Below are positions 18,307-26,488 of a stretch of 64,000 nucleotides of DNA, piece after piece. A program made the translations under genes and the position numbers. The stretch spans positions 5,668,881 to 5,732,880 of the forward strand of contig NZ_CP011803.1 of assembly GCF_001038625.1 (NCBI RefSeq). The letters are read 5' to 3'. Origin of the DNA: Clostridium carboxidivorans P7. GTDB taxonomy: Bacteria > Bacillota > Clostridia > Clostridiales > Clostridiaceae. How positions within the stretch are numbered: the stretch's first letter is position 1; each line of letters begins with the position of its first letter. The notes beneath the pieces were generated by a model, which saw nothing but the letters and a program-made list of their open reading frames with translations, made no database searches and was not told where the DNA came from.

Positions 18307-19175
18307 AAAATATAGGTATTAATGTAAATACAACAAAAGACAAAAAAAGAAAAATGTTAAATTTTATATTAAAAACCATTCATAATGAGTGTGAGAATAT
18401 TAATATCAATGTATATGAAGATTGCATAGGGTTAAATGAAGAAAAAAGTTATGAATTAGATATGATTATAGTTTTAGGCGGAGATGGAACTATATTAAAT
18501 ACTGCAAGACACATAGCTAAATATGATGTTCCTATTTTTGGAATTAACATAGGGCATTTAGGCTTTTTAGCTCAAGTGGAAAGTTCAAATATAAGTTATG
18601 CTATTAAGAGTCTTTTAAAAGGAGATTATGTTGTTGAAGAAAGAATGATGCTTCAATGTAGTTATGAGCAACAAGGTATAATAAAACATCATATAGGGTT
18701 GAATGATGTGGTGTTATCTAAAGGAGTTTTGGCAAGAATAGTGAAATATAAAATTTATATCGATGATAAATATTATAACACTTTTGCAGCGGATGGAATA
18801 ATAATAAGTACTCCTACAGGTTCTACAGCATATTCACTATCAGCAGGAGGACCTATAATTTATCCAACCTTAGATAATTTTGTTTTGACTCCTATGTATT
18901 CACAAACTGTTGGAGCAAGAACTATAGTTTTAGATGGAAAAAGCAATATATCTATAAATTTCCCTAAAAACGATGAAAACATATTTTTGTCTATAGACGG
19001 TCAAGAGTGGATAGAAGTGGATAAGGCTCAATCTGTAAATGTTTGTAGTGCAAAAAATAAGTGTAAATTAGTTAAACTAAATAGCAATGATTATTTTGAT
19101 ACGCTAAGAAAAAAAGTCACATTTAGATCAAAGGGGTACGAAGGTGAAGAGTATGAAGGCGACAAGACATGCTAA
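18303..19175 (+). CDS. nadK: NAD kinase
   Basis: Phosphorylates NAD+ to NADP+. The GGDGT motif (VLGGDGTILNTAR, near residue 60) and the second conserved block with LNDVVLSKG are present, followed by TPTGSTAYSLSAGGPI. 290 residues. The last 23 bases overlap the first argR gene, in the order tlyA-nadK-argR-recN shared by many Firmicutes. Confidence 0.95.
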   Translation: MKNIGINVNTTKDKKRKMLNFILKTIHNECENININVYEDCIGLNEEKSYELDMIIVLGGDGTILNTARHIAKYDVPIFGINIGHLGFLAQVESSNISYAIKSLLKGDYVVEERMMLQCSYEQQGIIKHHIGLNDVVLSKGVLARIVKYKIYIDDKYYNTFAADGIIISTPTGSTAYSLSAGGPIIYPTLDNFVLTPMYSQTVGARTIVLDGKSNISINFPKNDENIFLSIDGQEWIEVDKAQSVNVCSAKNKCKLVKLNSNDYFDTLRKKVTFRSKGYEGEEYEGDKTC

Positions 19176-19605
19176 AATACTTGAAATTATAAATTCAAAG
19201 GATATTGAAACACAAGAAAATTTAGCAGAAGAACTAAAAATCAGTGGAATGGATGTTACACAGGCCACTGTTTCAAGGGATATTAGAGAATTGAAATTAA
19301 TTAAGGTTTTAGGTAATAATGGTAATTATAAATATGCTACTAGAGTGCATACAGAAAATTTTTTATCAGATAAACTAATGAACATTTTTTCACAAACTGT
19401 AATTAGTGCTGAAAATGTGGATAATTTCATAATAGTAAAAACTATAGGTGGTTCTGCTAATGCGGCAGCAGAAGCTATTGACTCATTAAATTTTTATGGC
19501 ATAGCTGGTACTGTTGCAGGAAGTAATACTATTTTTATAGTAGCTAGAGATGTTGATAAAGCAAAAACAATAACTCAGAATATAAAAAAAATGATTTTCA
19601 AATAA
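19153..19605 (+). CDS. argR: ArgR-family arginine repressor, copy 1
   Basis: A 150-residue ArgR/AhrC homologue: winged-helix N-domain (TQATVSRDIRELKL, recognition helix) and C-terminal oligomerisation domain with GSANAAAEAIDSL. ATG 19153 has AAGGTG 7 bases upstream; the in-frame GTG 19144 is part of that site. The arginine-binding motif normally GDD reads G-S-N (S124, N125), so both acidic residues are gone. A paralogue with GDN follows 52 bases on. Co-repressor response of this copy is therefore doubtful. Confidence 0.92.
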   Translation: MKATRHAKILEIINSKDIETQENLAEELKISGMDVTQATVSRDIRELKLIKVLGNNGNYKYATRVHTENFLSDKLMNIFSQTVISAENVDNFIIVKTIGGSANAAAEAIDSLNFYGIAGTVAGSNTIFIVARDVDKAKTITQNIKKMIFK

Positions 19606-19657
19606 GATATAATGTACAAAAATTACATTTAGGCAAAGGAATGTGAAGGTGAAAGTT

Positions 19658-20107
19658 ATGAAGATAACGAGACATGCTAAAATACTAGAAATTATAAATT
19701 CAAAAAATATTGAAACACAGGAGGAATTAGCGGAAGAATTAATAAAGAGTGGAATGGATGTTACACAGGCTACTGTTTCAAGAGATATAAAAGAATTAAA
19801 ATTGATTAAAGTTCTAGCTGATGACGGTAATTATAAATATGCAACTATAGTACATACAGAAAGTTTTTTATCAAACAAACTTATAAATATATTTTCACAA
19901 ACTGTAGTTAGTGTTGAAAATATAGATAAATTTGTAATTATAAAAACTATGACAGGATCTGCTGCTGCTGCTGCTGAAGCTATTGATACATTAAATTTTG
20001 ATGGTGTAGCTGGTACTATTGCAGGAGATAATACAATCTTTTTACTAGCTAGAGATAGTGAAAAGGCAGAGATTATAGCACAAAAAATGAAAAAAATGAT
20101 TTCTTAA
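19658..20107 (+). CDS. argR: ArgR-family arginine repressor, copy 2
   Basis: 149 residues, closely similar to the preceding argR throughout, so a tandem duplicate. The winged helix (TQATVSRDIKELKL) and the C-domain are intact. The ligand motif reads G-D-N (D124, N125), retaining one of the two Asp residues that contact arginine in well-studied ArgR. ATG 19658 with AAGGTGAAAG upstream. It may be the arginine-responsive regulator of the argC/argBD promoters at 56.5 kb. Confidence 0.92.
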   Translation: MKITRHAKILEIINSKNIETQEELAEELIKSGMDVTQATVSRDIKELKLIKVLADDGNYKYATIVHTESFLSNKLINIFSQTVVSVENIDKFVIIKTMTGSAAAAAEAIDTLNFDGVAGTIAGDNTIFLLARDSEKAEIIAQKMKKMIS

Positions 20108-20129
20108 AGTAGGGAGGCATTTAGAAATT

Positions 20130-21830
20130 ATGCTTCTTCAGTTAAATATAAAAAATTTTGCATTAATAGAAAATTTAAGCATATCTTTTGATGATGGATT
20201 TAATGTACTTTCAGGTGAAACTGGAGCAGGAAAATCTATAATTATAGATGCTATAAATTATGTTCTGGGCAGCAAGTTTAATAAAGATTTAATAAGAACT
20301 GGCGAAAATAAGACTTTTGTAGAAGCAATTTTTACATTAACAAATTGTAAAACATTAGAAATATTGAAACAAAATGATATAGATATTGATGTTAATAATT
20401 TGGTTATAATAAGTAGGGAAACATTTCAATCAGGAAAAAGTATTACAAAGGTTAATGGTAAATCAATATTAATAAATACTTTAAAGTCAATAAGTAATAC
20501 TTTGTTAGATATTCATGGACAACATGAAAACCAAAATTTATTATCTGCAGAAAATCATATTGACTATGTGGATTCTTATGGAGAAGAAAACTTAAGAGAA
20601 TTTTTATTGAATTATAGGGAAAAGTATAATAAACTTTGTGAAATTGAGAGCAAAATCAATGAACTTGCAGGCAAAGATGGAGAAAGAGATAAGCTTATAG
20701 ACTTTTTGAAATATCAAATAGATGAAATAAATTCCTTAAAATTAAAAGAAAATGAAGATGTAGAGCTTGAAGAAAAATATAAAGTGCTTTCAAATGCAGA
20801 AAAAATAAATAATACGTTAAATAATTCTTATTCTTGTCTTTATACTGGAAGTGAAGAATCAATGTCTATTTATGATAATTTAGGAATGGTTATAAAAGAT
20901 CTTTCTTTAGTCCAGGAAAACTTACCTAAAATAAATGAGATAATTGATGCTTTAAAAGATGCTTATTATAATATTGAAGGTGGTATAGAGCAGATAAGAA
21001 GTATAAAAGATGATATTTTCTATGACGAAGGGGAACTAGAATATATAAATAGTAGGATATATCAAATAAATGGAGTTAAGAAAAAGTATGGTAATAGTAT
21101 AGATGATATTTTAAAGTATAGAGATAAAATAAAATCTCAATATGATGAAATGATAAATAGCAGCGAGATAATAGAAAATTTAAAGAATAAAAGAAACAAT
21201 TTAATGGAAGAATTAAAGGTCTATGGAGAAAAGCTTCATAAAGAAAGATGTGAAATAGCTGAGGAATTACAATTAAGGATAAAAAGTGAATTAGATTTTG
21301 TGGGGCTTGAAAAAAGTACATTTAAAGTAAGTGTAGAATTTCAAACAAAATTTTACTTAAATGGTATGGATAAAATTCAATTTTATATATCAACGAATCC
21401 AGGAGAACCTTTAAAGCCTCTAGAGAAGGTAGTATCAGGTGGAGAACTTTCCAGAATAATGTTGGCATTAAAAACTGTATTTGTGGATAAAGATCATATA
21501 CCTTCTGTAATATTTGATGAAATAGATACTGGAATAAGCGGAAGAATTGCTCAATGTGTAGCAGAAAAAATGTATGTTATATCTAAAAATCATCAGGTTT
21601 TTTGTGTAACTCATCTTCCACAAATTGCTTGCATGTCAGATATACATTATTGGGTATCTAAAAAAGTCAAAGATGAAAAAACTTATACTACAATTAAAAA
21701 GATGGATTATCAGGAAAAAGAATATGAAATAGCTAGAATGATAGGAGGTTCTGAAGTTACGAAATTGACTTTAGAACATGCTAAAGAGCTTATAAAAATG
21801 GCTAATTCTAGAAAAAAGTTAATTATATAA
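20130..21830 (+). CDS. recN: DNA repair protein RecN
   Basis: SMC-like ATPase that acts early in double-strand break repair. Walker A GETGAGKSIIIDAI near residue 30, a coiled-coil middle region (about 150-370), the ABC signature VVSGGELSRIM and Walker B VIFDEIDTGISG in the C-terminal third. 566 residues is full length. Follows the argR pair with AGGGAGGC upstream. Confidence 0.96.
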   Translation: MLLQLNIKNFALIENLSISFDDGFNVLSGETGAGKSIIIDAINYVLGSKFNKDLIRTGENKTFVEAIFTLTNCKTLEILKQNDIDIDVNNLVIISRETFQSGKSITKVNGKSILINTLKSISNTLLDIHGQHENQNLLSAENHIDYVDSYGEENLREFLLNYREKYNKLCEIESKINELAGKDGERDKLIDFLKYQIDEINSLKLKENEDVELEEKYKVLSNAEKINNTLNNSYSCLYTGSEESMSIYDNLGMVIKDLSLVQENLPKINEIIDALKDAYYNIEGGIEQIRSIKDDIFYDEGELEYINSRIYQINGVKKKYGNSIDDILKYRDKIKSQYDEMINSSEIIENLKNKRNNLMEELKVYGEKLHKERCEIAEELQLRIKSELDFVGLEKSTFKVSVEFQTKFYLNGMDKIQFYISTNPGEPLKPLEKVVSGGELSRIMLALKTVFVDKDHIPSVIFDEIDTGISGRIAQCVAEKMYVISKNHQVFCVTHLPQIACMSDIHYWVSKKVKDEKTYTTIKKMDYQEKEYEIARMIGGSEVTKLTLEHAKELIKMANSRKKLII

Positions 21831-21857
21831 AAACTGCAAAAATTTGCAGTTTTTTTT
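21831..21857 (+). terminator. Terminator after recN
   Basis: AAACTGCA stem with TGCAGTTT, a loop of about six bases and a run of eight T. It closes the long nusB-recN gene series. Confidence 0.9.
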
Positions 21858-22022
21858 ATTTTGTTTAATAGTTCAATACCATACATGTGAATTATAAATT
21901 TTTACTGAAAATTTTAGTGCAAAAATAAAAAAGATGACTTTAAATGAAAGTATATAATAGCATAATAAGCTTCTCTAAAGGGAAACTTAAAATCAGATAA
22001 ATTAAAGACAGGAGGCAAAAGC

Positions 22023-23231
22023 ATGGATAAAAAAATTAAAAAAATGTTATGCTGTATTTTAATTCCTATCCTGTTGTTAATGATAGTTTCTTACTATAAG
22101 GCACAAAATATACCTACTACTATATTTATAAGAGAAGGTGAAAGTTTAAAGTCTGACAATCTAATAAAGCTAAGAGAAGCATATAAAACAGAAAATATAG
22201 ATATGGAAGATAAAAAAGTAAGTGTAAATTTATTAGGAATATTGCCTGTAAAATTGGTGTCACTGAAGTCTGTAAGCAACTCCATAGTTTTATATCCTGG
22301 AGGTCAACCAGTAGGTGTAAAACTTAATACAAAAGGAGTTTTAGTGGTAGCTTTGTCTGATATAAGAACAGAAAAAGAAAAGATAGCCAGTCCAGCAGCT
22401 TTAGCTGGTATACAAATAGGAGACAATATTATCAAAATAAACAATTGTCTTGTTAAAAGTTCAGAAGATGTTCAAAAACAAATAAATGACTCAAATGGAG
22501 AAGAACTAAAAATAATAATAGATAGAAAAGGAGAAGAAATTGAAAAGAAAGTTAGACCTATTAAAAATCCAGAAGATGATAATTTAAAAATAGGCTTATG
22601 GATAAGAGATTGTACTGCTGGAGTAGGAACATTAACTTTTTATGATGAAAAAACTGGTATGTTTGCAGCATTAGGTCATCCTATAACAGATATTGATACT
22701 GGAACTATTTTAAATATAAGTTCAGGAGAAATAGTACCATCTTCAATTGTATCGGTAAAAAGGGGGTTAAAAGGAAATCCTGGTGAATTGAAAGGTATAT
22801 TTGTAAATGAAGAAAAGATATTAGGCAAAATATATAAAAATACGAAATGTGGTATTTTTGGTAAAGGTAGTAGTGAGCTAATTAATAGAAACGTTAAACC
22901 TATGAAAATTGCATTGAGAAATGAAATAAAGGAAGGACCAGCTAAGATTTTAACAACTGTAGAGGGAGAAAAACCAAAATTTTATGATATAAGAATAGAA
23001 AAATTACTAGCACAGGATTCACCAGGTCCTAAGAGTATGGTAATAAAGATAACAGACCCTGTCCTTTTAGAGAAAACTGGAGGCATTGTGCAAGGAATGA
23101 GTGGGAGTCCTATTATACAGGAAGGCAAAATAATAGGTGCAGTAACTCATGTGCTTATAAATAAACCAGATACTGGTTATGGTATATATATAGAATGGAT
23201 GCTTAAGGATGCTAATATTTTATCAAAATAA
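22023..23231 (+). CDS. spoIVB: SpoIVB serine peptidase (S55)
   Basis: Forespore protease that crosses the inner forespore membrane and cleaves SpoIVFA, releasing sigma-K activation. One N-terminal membrane helix (about 8-25), a PDZ domain (about 95-190) and a peptidase domain with LGHPITDIDTG (His) and GMSGSPI near residue 360 (Ser). 402 residues. AGGAGG upstream. Directly upstream of spo0A, the order known from Bacillus and Clostridium. Confidence 0.95.
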   Translation: MDKKIKKMLCCILIPILLLMIVSYYKAQNIPTTIFIREGESLKSDNLIKLREAYKTENIDMEDKKVSVNLLGILPVKLVSLKSVSNSIVLYPGGQPVGVKLNTKGVLVVALSDIRTEKEKIASPAALAGIQIGDNIIKINNCLVKSSEDVQKQINDSNGEELKIIIDRKGEEIEKKVRPIKNPEDDNLKIGLWIRDCTAGVGTLTFYDEKTGMFAALGHPITDIDTGTILNISSGEIVPSSIVSVKRGLKGNPGELKGIFVNEEKILGKIYKNTKCGIFGKGSSELINRNVKPMKIALRNEIKEGPAKILTTVEGEKPKFYDIRIEKLLAQDSPGPKSMVIKITDPVLLEKTGGIVQGMSGSPIIQEGKIIGAVTHVLINKPDTGYGIYIEWMLKDANILSK

Positions 23232-23302
23232 ATAGAAATAGAAATAAATAAAAACACAAATAAATTTGAAATAATAGGAAAAAGTGTGATAGAATAAAAT
23301 TA

Positions 23303-23329
23303 GATAGCATAAATTATGCTATCTTTTAA
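23303..23329 (+). terminator. Terminator between spoIVB and spo0A
   Basis: A 10-bp stem AGATAGCATA with TATGCTATCT (23303-23312, 23316-23325), a 3-base loop and a short T run. Confidence 0.8.
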
Positions 23330-23355
23330 ATTTAAATAGAATTTTTTATTTCTAA

Positions 23356-23382
23356 GAAGGATTTAAATTAGTTTTGTCGAAT
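23356..23382 (+). promoter_or_regulatory. Sigma-H promoter overlapped by a Spo0A box, before spo0A
   Basis: GAAGGATTT at 23356-23364 fits the sigma-H -35 consensus RNAGGAWWW, and GTCGAAT at 23376-23382 fits the -10 RNNGAAT, with an 11-base spacer. The Spo0A binding box TGTCGAA sits at 23375-23381, right over the -10. This suggests starvation-phase transcription with Spo0A feedback on its own gene. Promoter activity is inferred. Confidence 0.7.
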
Positions 23383-23434
23383 TAATTAATTTGTTAAGAA
23401 ATGGGAATTAAAATAATAAAGGGGAGTAAGAAAT

Positions 23435-24250
23435 ATGGAAGAATCAAAAATAAGTGTGATTATTGCGGATGATAATAAAGAGTTTTGTAATATTCTCAAT
23501 GATTATCTTTTAAATCAGAGAGATATTGTAGTAACAGGCATTGCAAAAGATGGATTAGAAGCATTAAAACTTATAGAGGAAAAGCATCCGGACTTGGTAG
23601 TATTAGATATAATAATGCTACATCTTGATGGTCTTGGAGTTTTAGAAAGACTAAGTAGTATGAATATAGACCCTATGCCAAGAATAATTGTTCTTTCAGC
23701 AGTAGGACAGGATAAAATAACTCAAAGAGCTATAACGTTAGGTGCAGACTATTATGTAGTAAAACCATTTGATATGGATGTTTTTACTAAGAGAATAAGA
23801 CAAATGTTTAATAATACCATAAGTAATGGAGATGAACCTAAGAAAACAATTTCATTAATTGACACTACAGGAATTAAATTTACTAAAAGTGAACCTACTA
23901 ACCTTGAACAGGAAATAACAAACATAATACATGAAATAGGAGTTCCAGCACATATAAAAGGATATATGTATTTAAGAGAAGCTATAACTATGGTAGTAAA
24001 CAATATGGAACTTTTATCTGCAGTAACAAAAGAGCTATATCCTTCTATAGCTAAAAAATATAATACTACTGCAAGTAGAGTAGAAAGAGCAATAAGGCAT
24101 GCTATAGAGGTTGCATGGGCTAGAGGACAAGTAGAAACTATAAACAAGATATTTGGCTATACTATACATAATGATAAAGGTAAGCCAACAAATAGTGAAT
24201 TCATTGCAATGGTGGCTGATAAGCTAAGATTAAAGAATAAGGTATCTTAA
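23435..24250 (+). CDS. spo0A: Sporulation master regulator Spo0A
   Basis: Response regulator whose phosphorylated form starts sporulation. Receiver domain (about 1-125) with acidic pair D12/D13, phospho-acceptor D58 (VVLDIIML) and KPF lysine; C-terminal Spo0A DNA-binding domain with recognition helix in NTTASRVERAIRHAIEVAW, identical in pattern to the family. 271 residues. Clostridia phosphorylate it directly through orphan kinases; none is in this window. Confidence 0.98.
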   Translation: MEESKISVIIADDNKEFCNILNDYLLNQRDIVVTGIAKDGLEALKLIEEKHPDLVVLDIIMLHLDGLGVLERLSSMNIDPMPRIIVLSAVGQDKITQRAITLGADYYVVKPFDMDVFTKRIRQMFNNTISNGDEPKKTISLIDTTGIKFTKSEPTNLEQEITNIIHEIGVPAHIKGYMYLREAITMVVNNMELLSAVTKELYPSIAKKYNTTASRVERAIRHAIEVAWARGQVETINKIFGYTIHNDKGKPTNSEFIAMVADKLRLKNKVS

Positions 24251-24618
24251 CTAGTTGTATTAATGGCTCAATGTGTATATACGGTATACGTGTAAGCCAA
24301 CTTATATTTATATAGGTGAAATGTACACCTTCTTATTGGTTGTTAAAAACAACGATTAATAAGGAGGTGTTTTTGTTTTGTCTAAAGTTACCAAAAAATT
24401 ATTTTTGATCTATCATTTTTATTTTGTATATTGAATAAATTGTTAAATAAGTGTAACATATAAATATAAAAAGTAAATTTCACTTATAATTAGTTATTTT
24501 CTTAAGAAAGTAATAAAATTTTGTAATAGGTTGTGTAAAAGGTCTTATAAAATTAAAAATATAATATTCTAAAAAATGAATTAAGGACATAATATTTTAA
24601 CAAAAGGAAGGTGATACT
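24251..24618 (+). other. Spacer after spo0A
   Basis: 368 bases. It holds the spo0A terminator (24325-24378) and then AT-rich sequence leading to the ribosome site AAGGAAGGTG of the small gene at 24619. I see no other gene or known RNA family in it. Confidence 0.6.
24325..24378 (+). terminator. Terminator after spo0A
   Basis: Long imperfect stem of ACACCTTCTTATT (24325-24337) with AATAAGGAGGTGT (24358-24370), including G-U pairs, inner pairing GTTG/CAAC and a T-rich tail. Confidence 0.85.
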
Positions 24619-24789
24619 ATGAAGCTGGATTTAGATATTGAAGAAATTAAGAACATAAAGGATCTATTAATAAGTAGAATTAATGATCTAAGGGATAAAT
24701 TAGCAGATGATCAGGATAAAGAAGAAGAAGTAAAGGAAATTATAAGAAATTACAAAAGGCTTGTAAAGAAGATTGAAAGTCAAATATGA
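24619..24789 (+). CDS. Small charged helical protein, unknown function
   Basis: A 56-residue open frame with a strong ribosome site (AAGGAAGGTG, 5 bases upstream). The product is rich in Lys, Glu, Asp and Ile with heptad-like spacing (DIEEIKNIKDLLISRINDL), probably a short coiled coil; no membrane segment. It is flanked by its own spacer and a strong hairpin, so it looks like a single-gene unit. I do not recognise it. Its position beside spo0A invites a regulatory guess but nothing in the sequence shows one. Confidence 0.7.
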   Translation: MKLDLDIEEIKNIKDLLISRINDLRDKLADDQDKEEEVKEIIRNYKRLVKKIESQI

Positions 24790-24807
24790 AAATGAAAAGT
24801 AAAGTAG

Positions 24808-24854
24808 CACTACCCTCTAGATAATAATGTTTTAATATTGTCTAGAGGGTAGTG
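24808..24854 (+). terminator. Strong hairpin after the 56-residue gene
   Basis: A perfect 14-bp stem (24808-24821 with 24841-24854, CACTACCCTCTAGA) and a 19-base loop. Only TATTATTT follows, so it is a poor intrinsic terminator by tail but a very stable structure. Confidence 0.6.
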
Positions 24855-24990
24855 TATTATTTACAAATAAAAAGTTCAATGATATTCCTATAATTGACAA
24901 GTATATATGTAAAGTATAAAATTAATTTAATTAAATAAAATAAGAGAAAAGTTTACACGTATTATTTATGAAATTTGGAGGTAATATAAG

Positions 24991-25512
24991 GTGCAGTTTG
25001 AAGAAAAAACTTTACTAAATGAAAATATATATAAAGGTAAAATTATTGAAGTTAATTTGAAAACCGTTGAACTTCCTAATGGAAAAGAGGCAAAAAGGGA
25101 AATAGTAAATCATCCTGGTGGTGTGGCTATACTTGCATATAAAGACAAAGATACTATACTTTTGGTAGAGCAGTTTAGAAAACCTTTAGAAAGAAACTTA
25201 TTGGAGCTGCCAGCAGGAAAAATTGAAAGAGGTGAAGAACCCAAAATTTGTGGTATAAGAGAACTTGAAGAGGAAACAGGATATAAGGCAAATAAATTTA
25301 GTTATTTAGGAAAAATAGTTACAAGTCCTGGATTTTGTGATGAATATATATATCTATATAAGGCAGAGGATTTATATAAGGGAAACACAGGATTACAGGA
25401 CGAAGATGAATTTATAAATGTAAAGGAATTAAAAATAGATATTGTAAAAGAAATGATCAAAAAAGGTGAAATAATAGATGCTAAAACTATAAGTGCTTTT
25501 ATGATGGAGTAA
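24991..25512 (+). CDS. nudF: ADP-ribose pyrophosphatase, Nudix family
   Basis: Hydrolyses ADP-ribose to AMP and ribose 5-phosphate. The Nudix box spans GKIERGEEPKICGIRELEEE followed by TGY, matching Gx5Ex7REUxEExGU. 173 residues, usual for the NudF group. Start GTG with GGAGGTAAT upstream. It is followed by spoIIM, as in many clostridia. Confidence 0.93.
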   Translation: MQFEEKTLLNENIYKGKIIEVNLKTVELPNGKEAKREIVNHPGGVAILAYKDKDTILLVEQFRKPLERNLLELPAGKIERGEEPKICGIRELEEETGYKANKFSYLGKIVTSPGFCDEYIYLYKAEDLYKGNTGLQDEDEFINVKELKIDIVKEMIKKGEIIDAKTISAFMME

Positions 25513-25582
25513 TGTATGCATATAACTCTTTTGTTTTTCATAGATATTAAAAAAAGGTGATTAACAAAAGGGGGATGAAATT

Positions 25583-26233
25583 ATGTCAGAAAACAAAGTA
25601 TTAGGACTTTTAAATAAGCATGTACAAAGTAATTTTTGGCTGTATATTATAAGTCTTCTATGTATATGTACAGGGATAGTATTAGGAATGTACAGTGTAA
25701 GGTACATGGGAAGCTTTGATAAAACAGATCTTTTAAGCTACATCAAAAATTTTAATACCGCCATTAATTCAGGAAATATAAGCTATAAATCTATATTCTC
25801 AGAAACATTAAAAAGTAATGTTCCTATCTTACTCGCAATGTGGTTTCTTGGCCTTACTATGATAGGAATTCCTATCATTTTAATTATAGATATTATAAAG
25901 GGGTTTACCATAGGATTTACTATAAGTTTTATGGTAAATGGAATGGGAATGAAAGGGATGATGTTTTCACTTCTTGGGGTATTGCCACAAAACATAATAT
26001 ATATTCCATGCTTTATATTGGCTTCAGTAATTGCTATGGATTTTTCTATGGCAATATTAAAAGATAAATCTAATAGACAATGGACATCTAATATTTGGGT
26101 TATGGTTACATCGTATTCCTTATCATTTTTGCTAGTAGCTGCAGTTATGTTTATAGGTTTTCTTATGGAAACGTATTTGACTCCTAATATAGTTAAACTT
26201 ATTATAGCAAGTGTTGGGAGCATTATAATATGA
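25583..26233 (+). CDS. spoIIM: Stage II sporulation protein M
   Basis: Mother-cell membrane protein of the SpoIIDMP complex that drives septal peptidoglycan thinning and engulfment. 216 residues with about five hydrophobic helices (near 18-38, 88-110, 112-135, 140-158, 180-205). AGGGGGATGAA precedes the ATG. The stop overlaps the next gene by four bases (ATGA). Confidence 0.93.
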   Translation: MSENKVLGLLNKHVQSNFWLYIISLLCICTGIVLGMYSVRYMGSFDKTDLLSYIKNFNTAINSGNISYKSIFSETLKSNVPILLAMWFLGLTMIGIPIILIIDIIKGFTIGFTISFMVNGMGMKGMMFSLLGVLPQNIIYIPCFILASVIAMDFSMAILKDKSNRQWTSNIWVMVTSYSLSFLLVAAVMFIGFLMETYLTPNIVKLIIASVGSIII

Positions 26234-26463
26234 ATATAGATGAGAAAATATATGATTTTATAATAACTGTACTAAAATGCTTTTTTATATTAATAGTTTT
26301 AGGATTGTTTTTACCCAAATTATTAGATTATGTTTTTTATAATTTTATAAATAAGCCTAATGTTTATGATAATAGTATATTAGTAAATAACTTAGTTCAT
26401 AGAAATATTAATATCCTCCATAATTATATTATTGTTTTTAATAAATTTTTAGGGCTTTGGTAA
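26230..26463 (+). CDS. Small single-pass membrane protein, unknown function
   Basis: 77 residues, beginning in an ATGA overlap with spoIIM, which argues for real, coupled translation. One clear hydrophobic helix at about residues 10-32 and a polar tail rich in Asn and Ile. No family recognised. The gap to the xerD-like gene is about 25 bases, so it probably belongs to one transcript spoIIM-this gene-xerD. Confidence 0.65.
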   Translation: MNIDEKIYDFIITVLKCFFILIVLGLFLPKLLDYVFYNFINKPNVYDNSILVNNLVHRNINILHNYIIVFNKFLGLW

Positions 26464-26488
26464 ACTGTTCTAAAGGATGGGGAAAGAT

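Noticed and set aside
25840..26067. Overlapping frame within spoIIM
   Set aside because: Out-of-frame shadow with Tyr/Asn-rich low complexity and no ribosome site.
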